From contig PMEM01000004.1 in NCBI GenBank assembly GCA_003155795.1, forward strand, positions 124,001 through 188,000: a DNA stretch of 64,000 nucleotides. Direction: 5' to 3'. Below the pieces are notes generated by a model. It saw only the letters and a list, made by a program, of their open reading frames with translations. It made no database searches and was not told where the DNA came from. The translations under genes and the position numbers were made by a program. Source of the stretch: Gemmatimonadota bacterium. Its GTDB lineage: Bacteria > Gemmatimonadota > Gemmatimonadetes > Gemmatimonadales > Gemmatimonadaceae. Position 1 is the first letter of the stretch, and every line of letters starts with the position of its first letter. Positions 15,230 through 23,508 of the stretch are shown here, piece after piece.

Positions 15230-15733
15230 ATGTTCGGAACCGTCTCTCAGCATGTCAATCCTGTTCCGGTCGCCTCCGTTGTCGCGCCGAGGGTCGCTGA
15301 TTCCTCCTTGCCCTTATTTTCGGCTGATGACATCATCAGTACGTACTCGATCGAGGAGGGAGTCGAGGACGGCATACTCGTCGATCTCCGCGCTCAGGCG
15401 AGCGACGTCACGAATCAGCACTATGGCACGGATGCGCGGCGCCGTCCCGTGGTTTGCACGATCGGCGTTTGGGATCTGATCGAACGGGCGGTCAACAACC
15501 CGCGCTGGATGAATGATCTGAACGGCGTGGTGCATGACATCATGTGGATGTCTCGGGGCGCGGTTGCCGCGATTGTCCGCGGTGGCGAGTCTCGTGCCCT
15601 CCCGTTTATAGTCTACATCACAGGCACGGGCAGGGTTCGGAAGCATACCCTCATGGTGCATGTGGTGATGCACGAGACTTCGATTGGTTCGGTGCCTGGC
15701 GCCGCGACTTTCCACCTACCAACCGAAGATTGA
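15230..15733 (+). CDS. DUF6573-like protein
   Basis: The 167-residue protein contains a segment resembling the DUF6573 family of plasmid-encoded proteins: DIISTYSIEEGVEDGILVDL at about residues 33-52, then PVVCTIGVWDLIERAV. Family function is unknown. Assignment rests on this one block, so it is tentative. CTCTGGAG lies upstream of the start. Confidence 0.55.
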   Translation: MFGTVSQHVNPVPVASVVAPRVADSSLPLFSADDIISTYSIEEGVEDGILVDLRAQASDVTNQHYGTDARRRPVVCTIGVWDLIERAVNNPRWMNDLNGVVHDIMWMSRGAVAAIVRGGESRALPFIVYITGTGRVRKHTLMVHVVMHETSIGSVPGAATFHLPTED

Positions 15734-15760
15734 ATTTGGACCGTGCGCCGCGTGCTTCCC

Positions 15761-15772
15761 GCGCAGGCGCAC
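15761..15772 (+). promoter_or_regulatory. Motif 1 (GCGCAGGCGCAC), leaderless position
   Basis: The element ends exactly 8 nt before the ATG at 15781, and no Shine-Dalgarno sequence is present between them. Confidence 0.65.
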
Positions 15773-15780
15773 CGATCGGC

Positions 15781-16200
15781 ATGTGGAACCATTCCTACCA
15801 TCGCAAGCCGAAACGCAAGCCGACGCCGCGGCGATATCCGTACCAGCCGAATTACTCCTCGTTGGATGCGAGTCGCGTACGCGGCCCTTACGAACTCTCC
15901 TACCAAGGGCCTGACGTTTACGTCGATGACACTTCCCCGGATGCAATAGCGAGACGCATCGAAGATCACATTCGGCGGGGCGCGTATGGTCGGGGATTCG
16001 ACCGATTGCTTGCGACCGGGGACACCGAGGAGGTGCTCGACATTCTCCTCGCTCGGTTTGAGGCGCAGCCTGGCATGGAGCAAATGGCTGATCCGTTCTA
16101 TTTCGACTTAGAGCGCGTGCGTTCTGAGCGTGCTGCGAGAATTTCTCACACGATTTGTGTCGAACCTCGCCTTCCTATTCAGCTCGCGCTTATCGCGTAG
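15781..16200 (+). CDS. Hypothetical protein (139 aa), probably leaderless
   Basis: I recognise no family. The N-terminus is very basic and Tyr/Pro-rich (HRKPKRKPTPRRYPYQP), suggesting nucleic-acid contact. The remainder contains two helices around ARRIEDHIRRG and EEVLDILLARFE. The ATG lies 8 nt after motif 1 without a ribosome-binding site, implying a leaderless message. Confidence 0.55.
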   Translation: MWNHSYHRKPKRKPTPRRYPYQPNYSSLDASRVRGPYELSYQGPDVYVDDTSPDAIARRIEDHIRRGAYGRGFDRLLATGDTEEVLDILLARFEAQPGMEQMADPFYFDLERVRSERAARISHTICVEPRLPIQLALIA

Positions 16201-16279
16201 CCAACACGTTTCCGGGCTGTCTTATCTGAACCGAGCTCGCCCGTACTCGGCATTCACCAACCCTCACGGGGATCCACTC

Positions 16280-16582
16280 ATGATTGGACGCTTTCGGCTC
16301 AACGCAAAGGCCACACCGCTTCTGGCAGCAGAGATCAACGCCAGCTTCTGCGTACGCGCCTTCACCGATAAGCCTGACGTGGTATTCACGTTCCACGGCT
16401 CTGGTGTCGTTTGCCGGCCGCGGGATCCAGACATCGCAGCGAGGCTCCGAGCAATTGTGGTGGATGCTCCCTTCTGGGATGGGGATGCACTCCTGGCAGA
16501 CGCAGTGGAAGCGCCGTACCTCGAGAGTGCGCTAACCGAACGCGGATTATCTGTAGAGTTCGTTGAGGCTCGAGATGCCTAG
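16280..16582 (+). CDS. Hypothetical protein (100 aa)
   Basis: I recognise no family. GGGGA upstream of the ATG supports this start. Short strands (FRLNAKATPLLAAEINASFC, DVVFTFHGSGVVCR) suggest a compact alpha/beta protein. It lacks motif 1 and is probably cotranscribed with 15781-16200. Confidence 0.55.
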   Translation: MIGRFRLNAKATPLLAAEINASFCVRAFTDKPDVVFTFHGSGVVCRPRDPDIAARLRAIVVDAPFWDGDALLADAVEAPYLESALTERGLSVEFVEARDA

Positions 16583-16591
16583 ACTGGAACT

Positions 16592-16603
16592 GCGCGGGTG
16601 CAT
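16592..16603 (+). promoter_or_regulatory. Motif 1 (GCGCGGGTGCAT)
   Basis: An exact consensus copy ends 30 nt before the GTG at 16634. Confidence 0.7.
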
Positions 16604-16633
16604 CCCCATGTACCACTCATGCAAGGGGACCAA

Positions 16634-17770
16634 GTGACCGAGATACTAACTGGCGCTCAGAAAACGATGCTCGAGAAAGTTCGGAAGGGCCGTGTTGCAG
16701 GATTCACGGTGAAGTCACTCCGTGAGCTTTTCGTACTGTTCCCAGGCTGGGCAGTGAATCCCCTTCGCGCATACGTCCCGAGCGCCGAGTATAACATCAT
16801 TGAGCGCGTGGATGGACTCGGGGCGGCGATGCATGCCGTGGATGCCGCGATTGAGATATGGGACCTCCGGGGAGCGAAGAATGAAGTTGGCGAGCAATCC
16901 ACGTTGCTCGCGTACGCTCGTGAGAAAGCAGAGTCGATTCGCGCCGTCCTACTCCGAGTCGCTACAGACAGAGCAGTCATCGCTTCGGTGGGCCCGAAGG
17001 GGCCAAAGCCGCGAGCACCAGAATACGTTGTCACGGACGTAAGTGATGTATTCGAAGCTGCGCCAGATGGAAGCGATCCCCAATTCGGCGTTTCGTTCCG
17101 CGTCTTGGTGAACGTGCCTGTCACCGACATCACTTCACCGGATGGCTGGACCTTCCGTCTGATTACTGCATACAGTGTTGTTCGCAGTGAGAGCTATCGC
17201 ACTCTGACTCAATGGATCGAGGAAGCGAGCGTATGCTCGGACTTGATGCAGCGCGTAAACGAAATGCTGGGCACTGAGCCGTACGTCCCAACTGACCAGC
17301 GAGTTCGTGATGACTTCAATGTCGGAACATGTCCCGCCTGTTTTGGTCGGTTCAAGATCAGGGCACACGGGGACAGCGAACATATGGTGCTCCACGGGTA
17401 CCTGCGTCCAGGATACGGCTCAATCAATGGCCGTTGCTTCGGTGTGGACTACGAACCGTACGAGCTCAGCCCGGATGGGACTGTCGCGTTCCGTGAAGTG
17501 ATCGCGACAATGGTCGCCAATGCCGCTCAACGCGTTGCGAATTGGCAGGATGGTACCATCGTGTCATTCCTTGACCTACGAGGGCATTTCGGTCCTCAGA
17601 AGGTGACACACACCCCCGAGTCGCCACGCTGGAAGCGGATCGTAGAGTGGGCCCTCGGCGATGCCACGCGTGACCATGCCAGTCTGGTTGACACTCACTC
17701 GATGCTGACTGGCTACATCGATAAGTGGGTTCTCGCGCCAGCGAAAATCAAGCGAGCGCCCACTACCTGA
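16634..17770 (+). CDS. Plasmid-type hypothetical protein with Cys/His cluster (378 aa)
   Basis: The gene immediately precedes the PRTRC cassette. Residues 233-268 hold a likely metal-binding cluster: CPAC at 233-236, H254 in MVLHGYLRPG, and C268 in GRCFGVDYEPYELSPDG. I have the impression of similar sequences in plasmid proteins but cannot name a family. GTG 16634 is chosen because AGGGGA is six bases upstream; ATG 16619 is possible. It could be an accessory member of the PRTRC locus by position only. Confidence 0.65.
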   Translation: MTEILTGAQKTMLEKVRKGRVAGFTVKSLRELFVLFPGWAVNPLRAYVPSAEYNIIERVDGLGAAMHAVDAAIEIWDLRGAKNEVGEQSTLLAYAREKAESIRAVLLRVATDRAVIASVGPKGPKPRAPEYVVTDVSDVFEAAPDGSDPQFGVSFRVLVNVPVTDITSPDGWTFRLITAYSVVRSESYRTLTQWIEEASVCSDLMQRVNEMLGTEPYVPTDQRVRDDFNVGTCPACFGRFKIRAHGDSEHMVLHGYLRPGYGSINGRCFGVDYEPYELSPDGTVAFREVIATMVANAAQRVANWQDGTIVSFLDLRGHFGPQKVTHTPESPRWKRIVEWALGDATRDHASLVDTHSMLTGYIDKWVLAPAKIKRAPTT

Positions 17771-17799
17771 GCCACGTCCAATGCCCGCGCGCTCGATGC

Positions 17800-17811
17800 G
17801 CGCGGGTGCAG
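17800..17811 (+). promoter_or_regulatory. Motif 1 (GCGCGGGTGCAG)
   Basis: The copy ends in CAG instead of CAT and lies 56 nt before the PRTRC E start at 17868. A GCGCGC-rich inverted repeat precedes it. Confidence 0.55.
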
Positions 17812-17867
17812 TCTCCCTCATCAGTACGACCTGGCCGACACTCTCAACCTGCAGGAGCACATTCAAA

Positions 17868-18410
17868 GTGTTTACTCAACTTTTGGGATTACTCAAAGAC
17901 CGCGCTGTGACGATCACAGCATCAGATGCAGGTGAAGGCAAGCTGCGAGTGTGTATCGTGCCGCTCAAGAAGAACGACGACGAGAACGCTGCACTCTCCG
18001 CGCCACTCATGATCGTCGGCACGGCGGAGGAGATCGACGCGGGACTCCCGGAAGCAATCTCGAGCTACGTCGAGACGTACACGCCGCTCAACGAGCAGAC
18101 CGAGCGCATTCGAGCCGAGCGCGAACAGGCTACGAAGGATGACCAGACGAAGGCCGACGAAGAACGGAAGGCCCGTGCCGCCAAGAACGGCAAGAAGGTC
18201 AGCACACCAACTAAGCCGGTTCCGGCCAAGAAGCCCGCCCCGGAGGTTAAGAAGGTCGCTCCTCCCGCTGAAACCGCGGACCTGTTCGCTACAGAAGCGA
18301 GCGCACGGTTGGTATCAGTTGCGGGTCCGAGCAACGATGACTCCGCAGATGACTCCGCAGATGATGTCGAGAAAGTTGATGCCGATTCTGGAGACGACGC
18401 GGGCGAGTAA
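17868..18410 (+). CDS. PRTRC system protein E
   Basis: PRTRC (ParB-related, ThiF-related cassette) is a conserved plasmid gene set of unknown function. The N-terminus FTQLLGLLKDRAVTITASDAGEGKLRVCIVP followed by ENAALSAPLMIVGTAEEIDAGLP is characteristic of protein E. After residue 90 comes a Lys/Ala/Glu-rich helix, then a Pro/Lys linker and an acidic DDSADD-type repeat tail. GTG 17868 matches the family's FTALLGLL start and has GGAG ten bases upstream. Confidence 0.85.
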   Translation: MFTQLLGLLKDRAVTITASDAGEGKLRVCIVPLKKNDDENAALSAPLMIVGTAEEIDAGLPEAISSYVETYTPLNEQTERIRAEREQATKDDQTKADEERKARAAKNGKKVSTPTKPVPAKKPAPEVKKVAPPAETADLFATEASARLVSVAGPSNDDSADDSADDVEKVDADSGDDAGE

Positions 18411-18516
18411 TCAAGAAAGCTGTCTCGTGGCGTTACGCGAAATCGGCCTTCGCCCAGACAAATGACGACAAATGGTTTCGCATTCACTACACATTCTCAC
18501 ACCACAGGAGCTGGAC

Positions 18517-18771
18517 ATGCGGGACGATGCAAGCAAGAGCGAGAAGAAAGGCAACGGTGCGGGCGGACTCCAGGTTTCCGCGATGCCGCGCGAGTTTCAC
18601 TACAACGGGCAGATACTTCCGGACCCCGATCCATCCCTTTCTCCTGACCGCGTGAAGTCGATGTTTGCTGTAACGTATCCGGAGTTGGCGACTGCAACGA
18701 TCGAAGGACCAACGACGAAGGATGGCAAGATGATCTTTACTTGCTCTCGTCAAGTGGGAGTGAAAGGCTGA
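18517..18771 (+). CDS. PRTRC system protein C
   Basis: The 84-residue protein matches the PRTRC C pattern: MPREFHYNGQILPDPDPSLSP followed by V+SMFAVTYPELATATIEGP and a terminal VGVKG. This is the usual short length of the family. The ATG at 18517 has AGGAG six bases upstream. It follows protein E, as in other PRTRC loci. Confidence 0.85.
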   Translation: MRDDASKSEKKGNGAGGLQVSAMPREFHYNGQILPDPDPSLSPDRVKSMFAVTYPELATATIEGPTTKDGKMIFTCSRQVGVKG

Positions 18772-18787
18772 GCATGTCAACGACGAA

Positions 18788-18824
18788 CGAAGGAGGCGAA
18801 ACGACTATCGTATCGCCTCCTTCG
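18788..18824 (+). terminator. Strong hairpin after PRTRC C
   Basis: A perfect 12-bp stem CGAAGGAGGCGA/TCGCCTCCTTCG (18788-18799 with 18813-18824) without an evident U-tract. It separates PRTRC C from the next motif 1. Confidence 0.6.
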
Positions 18825-18840
18825 CGTTGGTCGCCAGCAG

Positions 18841-18852
18841 TCGTGAGTGCAT
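18841..18852 (+). promoter_or_regulatory. Motif 1 (TCGTGAGTGCAT)
   Basis: The element ends 44 nt before the gene at 18897. Confidence 0.55.
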
Positions 18853-18896
18853 AAGCAGACATCCCCGATTCATTTCACTTTGCTCCAGGTGCTGCC

Positions 18897-19448
18897 ATGA
18901 AGCTCATTCAGATGCCCACCAGTTTCCGTTCTGATGATGAAAGCACTCTCGTATTCTCCAACCGTGATTCGGTCGCGCTACCCGACACCCTTCCGGCTGT
19001 GCGCGTTGGTCATATCTGCCTTGTGAAGGCCAGGACTGAGCAGCTCGCCGTTGCGTCGCTCATCCACCTCCGAAGCGTTCGTTGCGGCGTTCGCGGGGTT
19101 CCTGCTGATGGCCGTGGAGCGGGCTGGTCGTCATCGAGTGTGTTCTCTTTGTACAGGTATCAGACTTCACACGCCAGTGAGGATCGTGCCGTAATCGCGA
19201 GCATGAGCGGACTCGGGCCGCGCTTGTTCATTGTCGATCAGCATGACTCTGGTTCTACGTTCGCAACGCTCTCCGCGACACTGAGCGAGACGATACTATG
19301 GGACTTGTGCAGCGCGATCGTCGGTACATGCGACGAGTCGTTCAATCAAGGTCGGGGCGACGAGCGGAAAATCTTGTTCAAAGCATTCGCAGAAGGGCGA
19401 GTGAAGCGACGTAAGGGGCCCCATGGGGTCAGAGTTACAGTCCAGTAG
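18897..19448 (+). CDS. Hypothetical protein inserted in PRTRC cassette (183 aa)
   Basis: I recognise no family. It sits between PRTRC C and F with its own motif 1. The C-terminus is strongly basic (GRVKRRKGPHGVRV), suggesting nucleic-acid contact. The rest has Ser-rich strands. Confidence 0.6.
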   Translation: MKLIQMPTSFRSDDESTLVFSNRDSVALPDTLPAVRVGHICLVKARTEQLAVASLIHLRSVRCGVRGVPADGRGAGWSSSSVFSLYRYQTSHASEDRAVIASMSGLGPRLFIVDQHDSGSTFATLSATLSETILWDLCSAIVGTCDESFNQGRGDERKILFKAFAEGRVKRRKGPHGVRVTVQ

Positions 19449-19460
19449 TGTCGCGTACTC

Positions 19461-19472
19461 ACGCGAGCGCAC
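19461..19472 (+). promoter_or_regulatory. Motif 1 (ACGCGAGCGCAC), leaderless position
   Basis: The element ends exactly 8 nt before the ATG at 19481 with no ribosome-binding site between. Confidence 0.65.
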
Positions 19473-19480
19473 TTACCGTC

Positions 19481-19738
19481 ATGAATCGAAAGCAGAAACG
19501 CCCGATTGTAGAGCCGGCGACGCCCACCGTCGCGGACGTGCTCCGCGAGTTGGACACGCATGACGGCAATACCAATCCGAGCAACGATCCTCTCGTCAAC
19601 GAATTCCTAACATGCCCGCAACTTCGCGCCGCCGCCGCGTGCCTCAACGCGGCAATCGCCAAACATCACAGCAACCAAGGCCGCTCTACCAACGTCCTAC
19701 GAACCCCACGTGGGGGATGGCTCCCGCCGGTGGTTTAG
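19481..19738 (+). CDS. Hypothetical small protein (85 aa), probably leaderless
   Basis: I do not recognise this protein. A helical middle (PTVADVLRELDTHD, PQLRAAAACLNAAIAKH) follows a basic N-terminus. The ATG lies 8 nt downstream of motif 1. The 3' end overlaps the probable start of PRTRC F by about 22 bases, so the two may be coupled. Confidence 0.5.
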   Translation: MNRKQKRPIVEPATPTVADVLRELDTHDGNTNPSNDPLVNEFLTCPQLRAAAACLNAAIAKHHSNQGRSTNVLRTPRGGWLPPVV

Positions 19739-20754
19739 TTCAGCCTTCTTTGGAGGGAGTTGCAACCAGCTTCAAGTTGGTCAGCGGCGACGGGGCAGCG
19801 GTGGCGCTGGCGCGCACACTCCTCTCGCTTGGCATTGCCAAGCCGGCGGATTGGGGAAACTGCGGCAAATCGGCAAACACGTTCGTGGACCGTACGTTCA
19901 CAAATCTGTTTGACGACCACGGGGGACCGTCGATCGCGGAAGTATTCGGCTTAAGCGGTTCGCTCAGCTTTAGCATGAGCGATCTGCCGACCACAAATGA
20001 ACCAAACGAGAAACTCCCCGTCACCGATCGTCCTTGTTACCTGTCGATATATCCGGTATCCGCTGCATTCGTTGAGCTTGGGCCAACGCTCGATCGATTT
20101 GAGAAGATCGACCCACGACTCGCTGCGACGTTTTACCACACTCTCATGGAAGTTCTGTACCGTGTCGGGCGACCGTTCGGTTACGACGACGCTTGTGAAT
20201 ATCGCGAGATGGTAATGGAGGGGATCGATCCCGAGGATACGGAGCAATATGAGATTCCCGACCCGTCGACGTGTCGCCGTCCGGCGTACACTGCGAAACC
20301 ATACAAAGTAGCTCAGGCTAAATCCGAACTACGTCGCTGCAAGGACCGGGAAGCGGCTGGCTGGCTCCAAACGGCGCTTGCGATTCCAGGAGGCCGTCAG
20401 AAGTGCTTCCTTGGCATTGCCCCGGAAGATTTAGAGTACAACTTCGAAGGGGAAACCGTACCGTGCGCGCTAATCGTGAATACCGAAGGCGACGGCATCC
20501 AGGCGTGCTTTGACGCTCAATCAGAGCATTGGGGGGAATACACGGGTGCACCTATGTTTCTCGCGGAGTTTAAGCCGGGAGAGCGGCGCAAGGTTGCACA
20601 GGTAGTTGCGGCCTACACGGATACGCTCGACATACTGCACGGCGTGAGCGCACTTCTCAAAGTACTGCCGGGCGCTGACTACACGCCACGTACGGAGCGC
20701 GACGACCGGACGATGCGCGCCGGACTGCGAGATTTCACTGAGGAGTACGGATGA
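19717..20754 (+). CDS. PRTRC system protein F
   Basis: The 345-residue protein resembles PRTRC F: a block YLSIYPVSAAFVELGPTLDRFEKIDPRLAATFYHTL (about residues 105-140) followed by a YDDACEYREMV segment, and the position directly before protein B. ATG 19717 gives a small overlap with the upstream gene; ATG 19612 is a longer alternative. The stop overlaps the start of protein B (ATGA), as expected of a coupled cassette. Confidence 0.75.
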   Translation: MAPAGGLVQPSLEGVATSFKLVSGDGAAVALARTLLSLGIAKPADWGNCGKSANTFVDRTFTNLFDDHGGPSIAEVFGLSGSLSFSMSDLPTTNEPNEKLPVTDRPCYLSIYPVSAAFVELGPTLDRFEKIDPRLAATFYHTLMEVLYRVGRPFGYDDACEYREMVMEGIDPEDTEQYEIPDPSTCRRPAYTAKPYKVAQAKSELRRCKDREAAGWLQTALAIPGGRQKCFLGIAPEDLEYNFEGETVPCALIVNTEGDGIQACFDAQSEHWGEYTGAPMFLAEFKPGERRKVAQVVAAYTDTLDILHGVSALLKVLPGADYTPRTERDDRTMRAGLRDFTEEYG

Positions 20755-21464
20755 TTCATACCGATCTTGGACAACAGCGTCAATACAAACTGCAGAACGT
20801 CGTTTGCCTTTACGGGGATGGATCACAAGCGTTTGCCACGCTACATGAGGTTGACCACCCGTTCAACGGCCAGGGACAGCCAAAGCTCCGCCCAGCACAG
20901 GCGTTGACTACTGCATTTCTTCACGGCCTGCAGGATCAGCTCGGGGTGCGACAGTCGGTCGAGATATTCACCGAGCAAGTACTCGCACGGACACCGGAAA
21001 TGGTTGCTTGGTACGTTCCAGCCGCACACCGGGCGATGTTCTTCAAGACTGGCGGGACTCCACTCGACGCGTACAGCGGTAAGCGATTCCCACATCCCGG
21101 CCTGGTGTTCAAGCTCGCGAACAACATTCTCTCCGTACGAGCTGTGGCGACGAACGTTCGCCCAAGTGCTGCTACGAAGCTCTTTGCAGCCCCGTACTAC
21201 AACATCTACGCGAATGGCTCAGTCTGCACAGGATCAATGCGGACCCCAGACCGCTCAACTGTGGATGTGTTGGACGCGTGGGTGGCAGGCTTCTTTGCGA
21301 GCGCATTCAGCCATGTGGCCGGCGTCGTGAAGGTCACGACCGTGAAGGGCGGATACCCTGCACTCGTCAAGCTGATCGCCGGAAGCAAGTTTGCCTTTCC
21401 TGTGCGAACTCTGGTTGATGTGCGGCAGTCGTTAACGGAATTCCTACGCGATGGTGACTTATGA
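20751..21464 (+). CDS. PRTRC system protein B
   Basis: The 237-residue protein carries the PRTRC B hallmark WYVPAAHRAMFFKTGG (about 83-98), then FPHPGLVFKLANN and the strongly conserved APYYNIYANGSVCTGSM (about 146-162). It is coupled to protein F by ATGA overlap and is followed by motif 1 and the ThiF gene. Molecular role is unknown. Confidence 0.85.
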   Translation: MIHTDLGQQRQYKLQNVVCLYGDGSQAFATLHEVDHPFNGQGQPKLRPAQALTTAFLHGLQDQLGVRQSVEIFTEQVLARTPEMVAWYVPAAHRAMFFKTGGTPLDAYSGKRFPHPGLVFKLANNILSVRAVATNVRPSAATKLFAAPYYNIYANGSVCTGSMRTPDRSTVDVLDAWVAGFFASAFSHVAGVVKVTTVKGGYPALVKLIAGSKFAFPVRTLVDVRQSLTEFLRDGDL

Positions 21465-21465
21465 T

Positions 21466-21477
21466 CCGCGGGTGCAT
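21466..21477 (+). promoter_or_regulatory. Motif 1 (CCGCGGGTGCAT)
   Basis: The element begins one base after the stop of PRTRC B and ends 37 nt before the ThiF start at 21515. Confidence 0.65.
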
Positions 21478-21514
21478 GTCGAACTATCCCTTCCATACTT
21501 GCACTTGATCTCCA

Positions 21515-22297
21515 ATGCCCAAGATCCCAAAGCCATCACCAGCGCTTGAACATCAACTCGCTCCGCATCTTCTCGAGAAATCGATCAGCGTACTGGTTGT
21601 TGGGTGCGGTGGAACAGGGACTGCGATCGCGTCGGGTCTCATCCATTTACACAAGAGCCTACTCGCATACGGTCACCCGCATGGACTTCAAGTAACGTTG
21701 GCAGATGGGGATACGATTTCTCCGACCAACGTAGTGCGCCAACCATTCAGCGAATCAGAGATTGGACTTTATAAGTCTGAAGTCCTTGCCTCTAGGTACA
21801 ATCTGTTTTGGGGCGTCGAGTGGGAAGCTGTAACACGGCATCTGTCGAAGGGCGACAATATCTCGGCCGACATTGTGATCGGATGCGTCGATACGCGGCG
21901 CAGCCGACGCCTGATTCAGCAAGCAACCTCGAAGCACAGCGACACCACGTATTGGCTCGACCTGGGCAACAACGCAGCATCCGGTCAGTTCGTTCTCGGC
22001 CAGCCCTTAAATGCCCGGACGAAGGATATGGCTTGCCGCCTGCCGACCGTCGCGGAGTTGTACCCGGAAACCGTGGATGCCAAGCGAGATAAGGGCGATA
22101 CTCTCCCCTCGTGTAGCTCGCTGGAGGCTTTAGAGCGTCAGGAGCCGTTCGTCAACCAGACGCTCGCATTCAGCGCCCTTGCACTACTCGCCCGATTGTT
22201 CAGGTACGGTCGGATTTCGTACCATGTTGCTCTGATTGACTTTGCTGCAGGAGCAACGGGATACCGCTCAATTCCGAGCACTCAGGAGGCTGCATGA
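21515..22297 (+). CDS. PRTRC system ThiF-family protein
   Basis: This is an E1-like/ThiF adenylyltransferase fold protein of 260 residues. The nucleotide-binding loop VVGCGGTGTAIASG lies at about 27-40. It is followed by the PRTRC-typical LLAYGHPHGLQVTLADGD, SPTNVVRQPF with the Arg of the adenylate site, and a Cys-containing C-terminal segment. ThiF proteins activate carboxyl groups of ubiquitin-like proteins; no such partner is evident. Overlaps the next gene by ATGA. Confidence 0.88.
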   Translation: MPKIPKPSPALEHQLAPHLLEKSISVLVVGCGGTGTAIASGLIHLHKSLLAYGHPHGLQVTLADGDTISPTNVVRQPFSESEIGLYKSEVLASRYNLFWGVEWEAVTRHLSKGDNISADIVIGCVDTRRSRRLIQQATSKHSDTTYWLDLGNNAASGQFVLGQPLNARTKDMACRLPTVAELYPETVDAKRDKGDTLPSCSSLEALERQEPFVNQTLAFSALALLARLFRYGRISYHVALIDFAAGATGYRSIPSTQEAA

Positions 22298-22512
22298 ATC
22301 CGTTCTACACTTACGTTCGCGAGAGTGGTGAAACAGTGGATTTCACCAGGACGCACGATGGGGTTGCCGTCACGATTGATGGTGACGAGTCTCGTGTGAT
22401 TCCGGTACGCCAAGATGCGAACGTCGAACGTCGCTCGATGGACGTTGCAATCGCGTACGAGGTCTCGGACCGGGAGTCCTACCAGAAGGTCATCGCAAGC
22501 AACGGGTATTGA
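22294..22512 (+). CDS. Small PRTRC-associated hypothetical protein (72 aa)
   Basis: The start overlaps the stop of the ThiF gene. The short beta-rich sequence (GETVDFTRTHDGVAVTIDGD) ends in GY. Since ThiF enzymes act on small beta-grasp proteins, a 72-residue coupled partner is worth noting, but the C-terminus is not a GG, and the idea is only positional. Confidence 0.55.
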   Translation: MNPFYTYVRESGETVDFTRTHDGVAVTIDGDESRVIPVRQDANVERRSMDVAIAYEVSDRESYQKVIASNGY

Positions 22513-22575
22513 TCGCGCTGTAGTAAGAGGACCATTCTGGGGCCGTCTTTAATGTCGGCCGTTCGTGTTGAGTGC

Positions 22576-22587
22576 GCGCGGGTGCAT
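22576..22587 (+). promoter_or_regulatory. Motif 1 (GCGCGGGTGCAT)
   Basis: An exact consensus copy ends 31 nt before the start at 22619; an AGGAGG box lies in between. Confidence 0.7.
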
Positions 22588-22618
22588 AGCAATACGAACC
22601 CTTTCCCAGGAGGTTGGT

Positions 22619-22915
22619 ATGCGTTTGCTGTCCTCTCATGGCGTTGTGCTCGCTGCTGTAGCTGCTATTTGCGTCACGGCAGTTCATCCCGACTCTGACG
22701 GGCCTGCTACGCCAGTCACTCACCAGGCGGGATCTCTGAATCTCCCGCTCGCGGCCCCGAGATATTCGCTCCCGATCTTCAACGATCGGGACTCGACACG
22801 ACCCCCGACACCCAAGCGAATCAATCGGCCTCGCACGAGGGTAACGCCGGCGAGAGCGACCAGGATCCGGAGAGCTCCGGCCTATGGAGACCGGTCAGCA
22901 CGCGCGTTCCAGTAA
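22619..22915 (+). CDS. Putative exported small protein (98 aa)
   Basis: The N-terminus has a signal-like hydrophobic stretch (VVLAAVAAICVTAV at residues 8-21) after MRLLSSH. The rest is Pro/Arg/Thr-rich and likely disordered and basic. AGGAGG precedes the ATG. No family is recognised; secretion and anchoring cannot be told apart. Confidence 0.55.
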   Translation: MRLLSSHGVVLAAVAAICVTAVHPDSDGPATPVTHQAGSLNLPLAAPRYSLPIFNDRDSTRPPTPKRINRPRTRVTPARATRIRRAPAYGDRSARAFQ

Positions 22916-23009
22916 TTGTCGCCAGGGGTTTCGAGGTGGCGCGGGCTCATATCCCACGCGCCGCCTCGAGCGTGCTTCTCAGAACGTCCCTCAAGGGAGA
23001 GTCCGAGCA

Positions 23010-23333
23010 ATGCCAATCAATCCGTTCATTTCGGTGACAGTTCTGGTCTTTATTCCGTTGCTCGCTCTTGCGACATGCGGGAGCGTGGTGGTGTGCATGA
23101 AGGCCGTCGCTGGTCGTGTATGGGATTCGGCTGCATTCGCGGGATTCTGCTCGGCATTTCTCCTTTCCCTCACCTTTGCTACCGCGGTCCAATGCAAGGT
23201 CGCCTACGAGGAGCAAGCGCCGCACATAGCTCCGATATCGGAGACGAGTGCCGCCAGTCTCGCCAAACGACCGATGATCATTGCGTTCGCGATCTGCAAC
23301 GAACAGGGATTTAGCTGTCGTTCTGGAGAGTAA
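23010..23333 (+). CDS. Two-TM membrane protein (107 aa)
   Basis: Two hydrophobic segments are visible at about residues 6-28 (VTVLVFIPLLALATCGSVVV) and 40-62 (FAGFCSAFLLSLTFATA), followed by a polar tail with three Cys. AGGGAGA lies about nine bases upstream. Cotranscribed with the exported-protein gene. Function is unknown. Confidence 0.6.
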   Translation: MPINPFISVTVLVFIPLLALATCGSVVVCMKAVAGRVWDSAAFAGFCSAFLLSLTFATAVQCKVAYEEQAPHIAPISETSAASLAKRPMIIAFAICNEQGFSCRSGE

Positions 23334-23436
23334 TGAGCAACCGTAGCAAAAACGGGCAGGGCGGTCGGTGATTGTGGAGACTTCCATTGCACCAATGGTA
23401 CGCCAATGCCCGAACAAATAGACATTCGGCACCCTC

Positions 23437-23448
23437 GCGCGGGTGCAT
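23437..23448 (+). promoter_or_regulatory. Motif 1 (GCGCGGGTGCAT)
   Basis: An exact consensus copy ends 60 nt before the clamp gene at 23509. Confidence 0.7.
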
Positions 23449-23508
23449 TACCACGCATCACTGATTGCCGAACGTCGGCATGACTCACTCTGTTTGAGGG
23501 CTTCACCA

